Source: an uncultured Actinomyces sp.
Lineage (GTDB): Bacteria > Actinomycetota > Actinomycetes > Actinomycetales > Actinomycetaceae
DNA length: 64,000 nt
Assembly (NCBI GenBank): GCA_900545825.1
Contig: URAS01000005.1
Coordinates: 1-64,000, forward strand
Direction: 5' to 3'
Shown here: in pieces, positions 62,559 through 64,000 of the stretch
Numbering within the stretch: the first letter of the stretch is position 1
How the letters are laid out: every line of letters begins with the position of its first letter
Notes under the pieces: model-generated
The model's input: only the letters and a program-made list of their open reading frames with translations
Database searches by the model: none
Told to the model about the DNA's origin: nothing
Made by a program: the position numbers and the translations under genes

Positions 62559-64000
62559 ATGATCGAAGCCACCAACTTAACGAAAGTCTACGGGTCGCGG
62601 CGCGTCCTTGACGCAGTGTCGCTGGAAGTTCCGGGCGGGTGCGTCACCGGCTTCGTCGGCCCGAACGGCGCCGGCAAGTCGACGACGATGCGCCTGATCG
62701 CGGGGCTTGAGGCGGCCGACGAGGGCGACGCCCTCATCGACGGGCACCCGATGGACCAGCAGACGCGGCCGCTGTCGGCGCTCGGCTGCCTGCTCGACGC
62801 CCAGTGGTTCCTGCCGGCGCGGTCGGGGCGCGACCACCTGCGGGCGCTCGCGGCGCCGCAGGGCATCCCGACCGAGCGGATCGACTATCTCCTGCGCCTC
62901 GTCGAACTCGAGGACGCCGCGAAACACCCGGTCAAGACCTATTCGCTGGGGATGCGGCAGCGCCTGGGGATCGCCGCGGCGTTCCTCGGTGACGCCCACA
63001 ACTACCTGCTCGACGAACCCGCGAACGGCCTCGACCCCCAGGGGATCGCCTGGCTGCGCCGCCTGCTGCGTGCCGAGGCCGACCGCGGCAAGGCGATCCT
63101 CCTGTCGTCGCACCTCATGGCCGAGATGGCGCAGATCGCCGACCGCGTCGTCGTCATCTCGCAGGGCGTCATCACCGACCAGCAGACGCTGTCGGACTTC
63201 GTCGCCACCGCCAACGAAGTGGTCGTCGTCGGCTCGCCCGATCCGCGTCTGACCTCGGTCATTACGGCGATCCCGGGGGCGCACATCGTCCAGGCGACCG
63301 GCGACGAACTGCGCGTCGACGGCGTCGACGCCGCGACCGTCGGCCGCGCGACCCTCGCCGCCGGCGTCGCGCTGACGACGCTCACCACGCTGACGCTCAC
63401 CCTCGAAGAGGCCTACCTCGCGCGTCTCGCCGGCAACCCCGGCGCGGCGGTGCCGGCCGGGCCGGGGACGGCTGCCGTGCCGGCCAGACCGATGCAGCAC
63501 GAGGGCGTTAGCGCAGGCCAGGGCACGGTTCGGCGGGCCGAGCGCGGCTCGCGCGCCAGGCATCCCGAGCAGGCCGGGCGGGGCGAGCAGGCCGGACGTC
63601 CGAAGCCAGACACGCCCCCAGACCACGTACCGCGCCACGACGCCGAGGGCGCGCTGCCGGTCACCCCGCGGACGAGCGCGGACGTTTCCGCAGCTCGTCG
63701 GCACTTTGCCGACAGTGAGCGCCACCCACAGACCCCGGGGTCGGGGGCTCGAGGCGAGCGTCCTCGCCACCAGCGTCCCGCCCAAGCGCGCACCGACGCC
63801 GAGCAGGGCGGTCGCCCGCGACATCCGGGCGCTCTCGGCCCGGCCACGCCCTCCGAGGGGGCCTCCACCTCGCCTTATGCGCCGCCCGCTGAGGTCGCCT
63901 CGCGGCGCCCGCTGACGCCGCCGCGCCGGCCAGACGTCACGCAGGGGCACCTCCAGGCACCGCCGACCCCCTGGGACGTGCCGCCGCGCCGCCCGGGCGC
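62559..64000 (+). CDS. ABC transporter ATP-binding protein (3' end beyond window)
   Basis: At least 480 codons, open to the window edge. Motifs are Walker A GPNGAGKST (about residues 36-44), signature SLGMRQRLGI, Walker B YLLDEPANGLD and H-loop LLSSHLMAEM. The ATPase domain and a regulatory strand segment end near residue 295 (EEAYLARLAG). From there at least 180 residues are Pro/Arg/Gly/Ala-rich and disordered, which is unusual for this family and may lead to a fused permease or a long tail. GGGAG lies only two bases before the ATG. The permease gene should follow outside the window. Drug or lipid export is typical of this subfamily, but unproven here. Confidence 0.88.
   Translation, partial: MIEATNLTKVYGSRRVLDAVSLEVPGGCVTGFVGPNGAGKSTTMRLIAGLEAADEGDALIDGHPMDQQTRPLSALGCLLDAQWFLPARSGRDHLRALAAPQGIPTERIDYLLRLVELEDAAKHPVKTYSLGMRQRLGIAAAFLGDAHNYLLDEPANGLDPQGIAWLRRLLRAEADRGKAILLSSHLMAEMAQIADRVVVISQGVITDQQTLSDFVATANEVVVVGSPDPRLTSVITAIPGAHIVQATGDELRVDGVDAATVGRATLAAGVALTTLTTLTLTLEEAYLARLAGNPGAAVPAGPGTAAVPARPMQHEGVSAGQGTVRRAERGSRARHPEQAGRGEQAGRPKPDTPPDHVPRHDAEGALPVTPRTSADVSAARRHFADSERHPQTPGSGARGERPRHQRPAQARTDAEQGGRPRHPGALGPATPSEGASTSPYAPPAEVASRRPLTPPRRPDVTQGHLQAPPTPWDVPPRRPG

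Overview
The window reads as chromosome of a high-GC actinobacterium with wall-anchored surface proteins, most plausibly a member of the Actinomycetaceae or a close relative. The evidence is pervasive G/C third positions, a gyrB-gyrA-DUF3566-tRNA(Ile)-tRNA(Ala) cluster, LAXTG-type sorting signals, and a topA / DEAH helicase / Tad pilus / nth neighbourhood. From memory this neighbourhood parallels Mycobacterium tuberculosis Rv3643-Rv3674. The species cannot be fixed from the sequence alone.

Layout. 0.1-13.1 kb: three tandem leftward genes for large secreted surface proteins built from VaFE/CnaB-like and DUF5979-like modules and Pro/Thr stalks. All three have the same promoter form, TTGAC[A/G]-18 bp-TAATCT. 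Two keep a candidate Cys-Gln thioester pair and an LAXTG signal; the third (144-3848) has lost both. 13.5-23.1 kb: leftward housekeeping genes tmk-holB-alpha/beta hydrolase, gyrB-gyrA-DUF3566, then tRNA-Ile, a small membrane ORF and tRNA-Ala. 23.8-36.4 kb: topA, a methyltransferase, an LRV/membrane protein, a subtilisin-like protease, nrdD-nrdG under tandem NrdR boxes, a PAP2 phosphatase and a secreted protein. 36.7-39.2 kb: the helicase that marks the actinobacterial 'helicase/secretion' neighbourhood.

39.2-49.2 kb is a mosaic of conserved genes (two fluoride channels, UspA, DUF1846) and accessory pieces. The accessory pieces are an AlbA_2/Schlafen-type ATPase gene bounded by 239-bp direct repeats and by outer inverted palindromes, a broken small membrane gene between two palindromes, a lower-GC AIPR/DGQHR-like gene, and a DUF4143 ATPase gene preceded by nine perfectly spaced 22-bp tandem repeats.

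49.3-51.4 kb: dapL-dapF, a two-step route to meso-diaminopimelate. 51.6-56.7 kb: a Tad/Flp pilus locus split into two convergent operons. 56.9-58.3 kb: a DEDDh exonuclease gene between 64-bp palindromic direct repeats. 58.6-64.0 kb: membrane proteins, an EphE-like hydrolase whose nucleophile position is glycine, nth, and the start of an ABC-transporter ATPase that runs off the window.

The strongest candidate for something undescribed is a recurring pattern. Three different palindromic repeat families each bracket a single small accessory gene, and one family supplies the stop codon and last residues of two unrelated genes.
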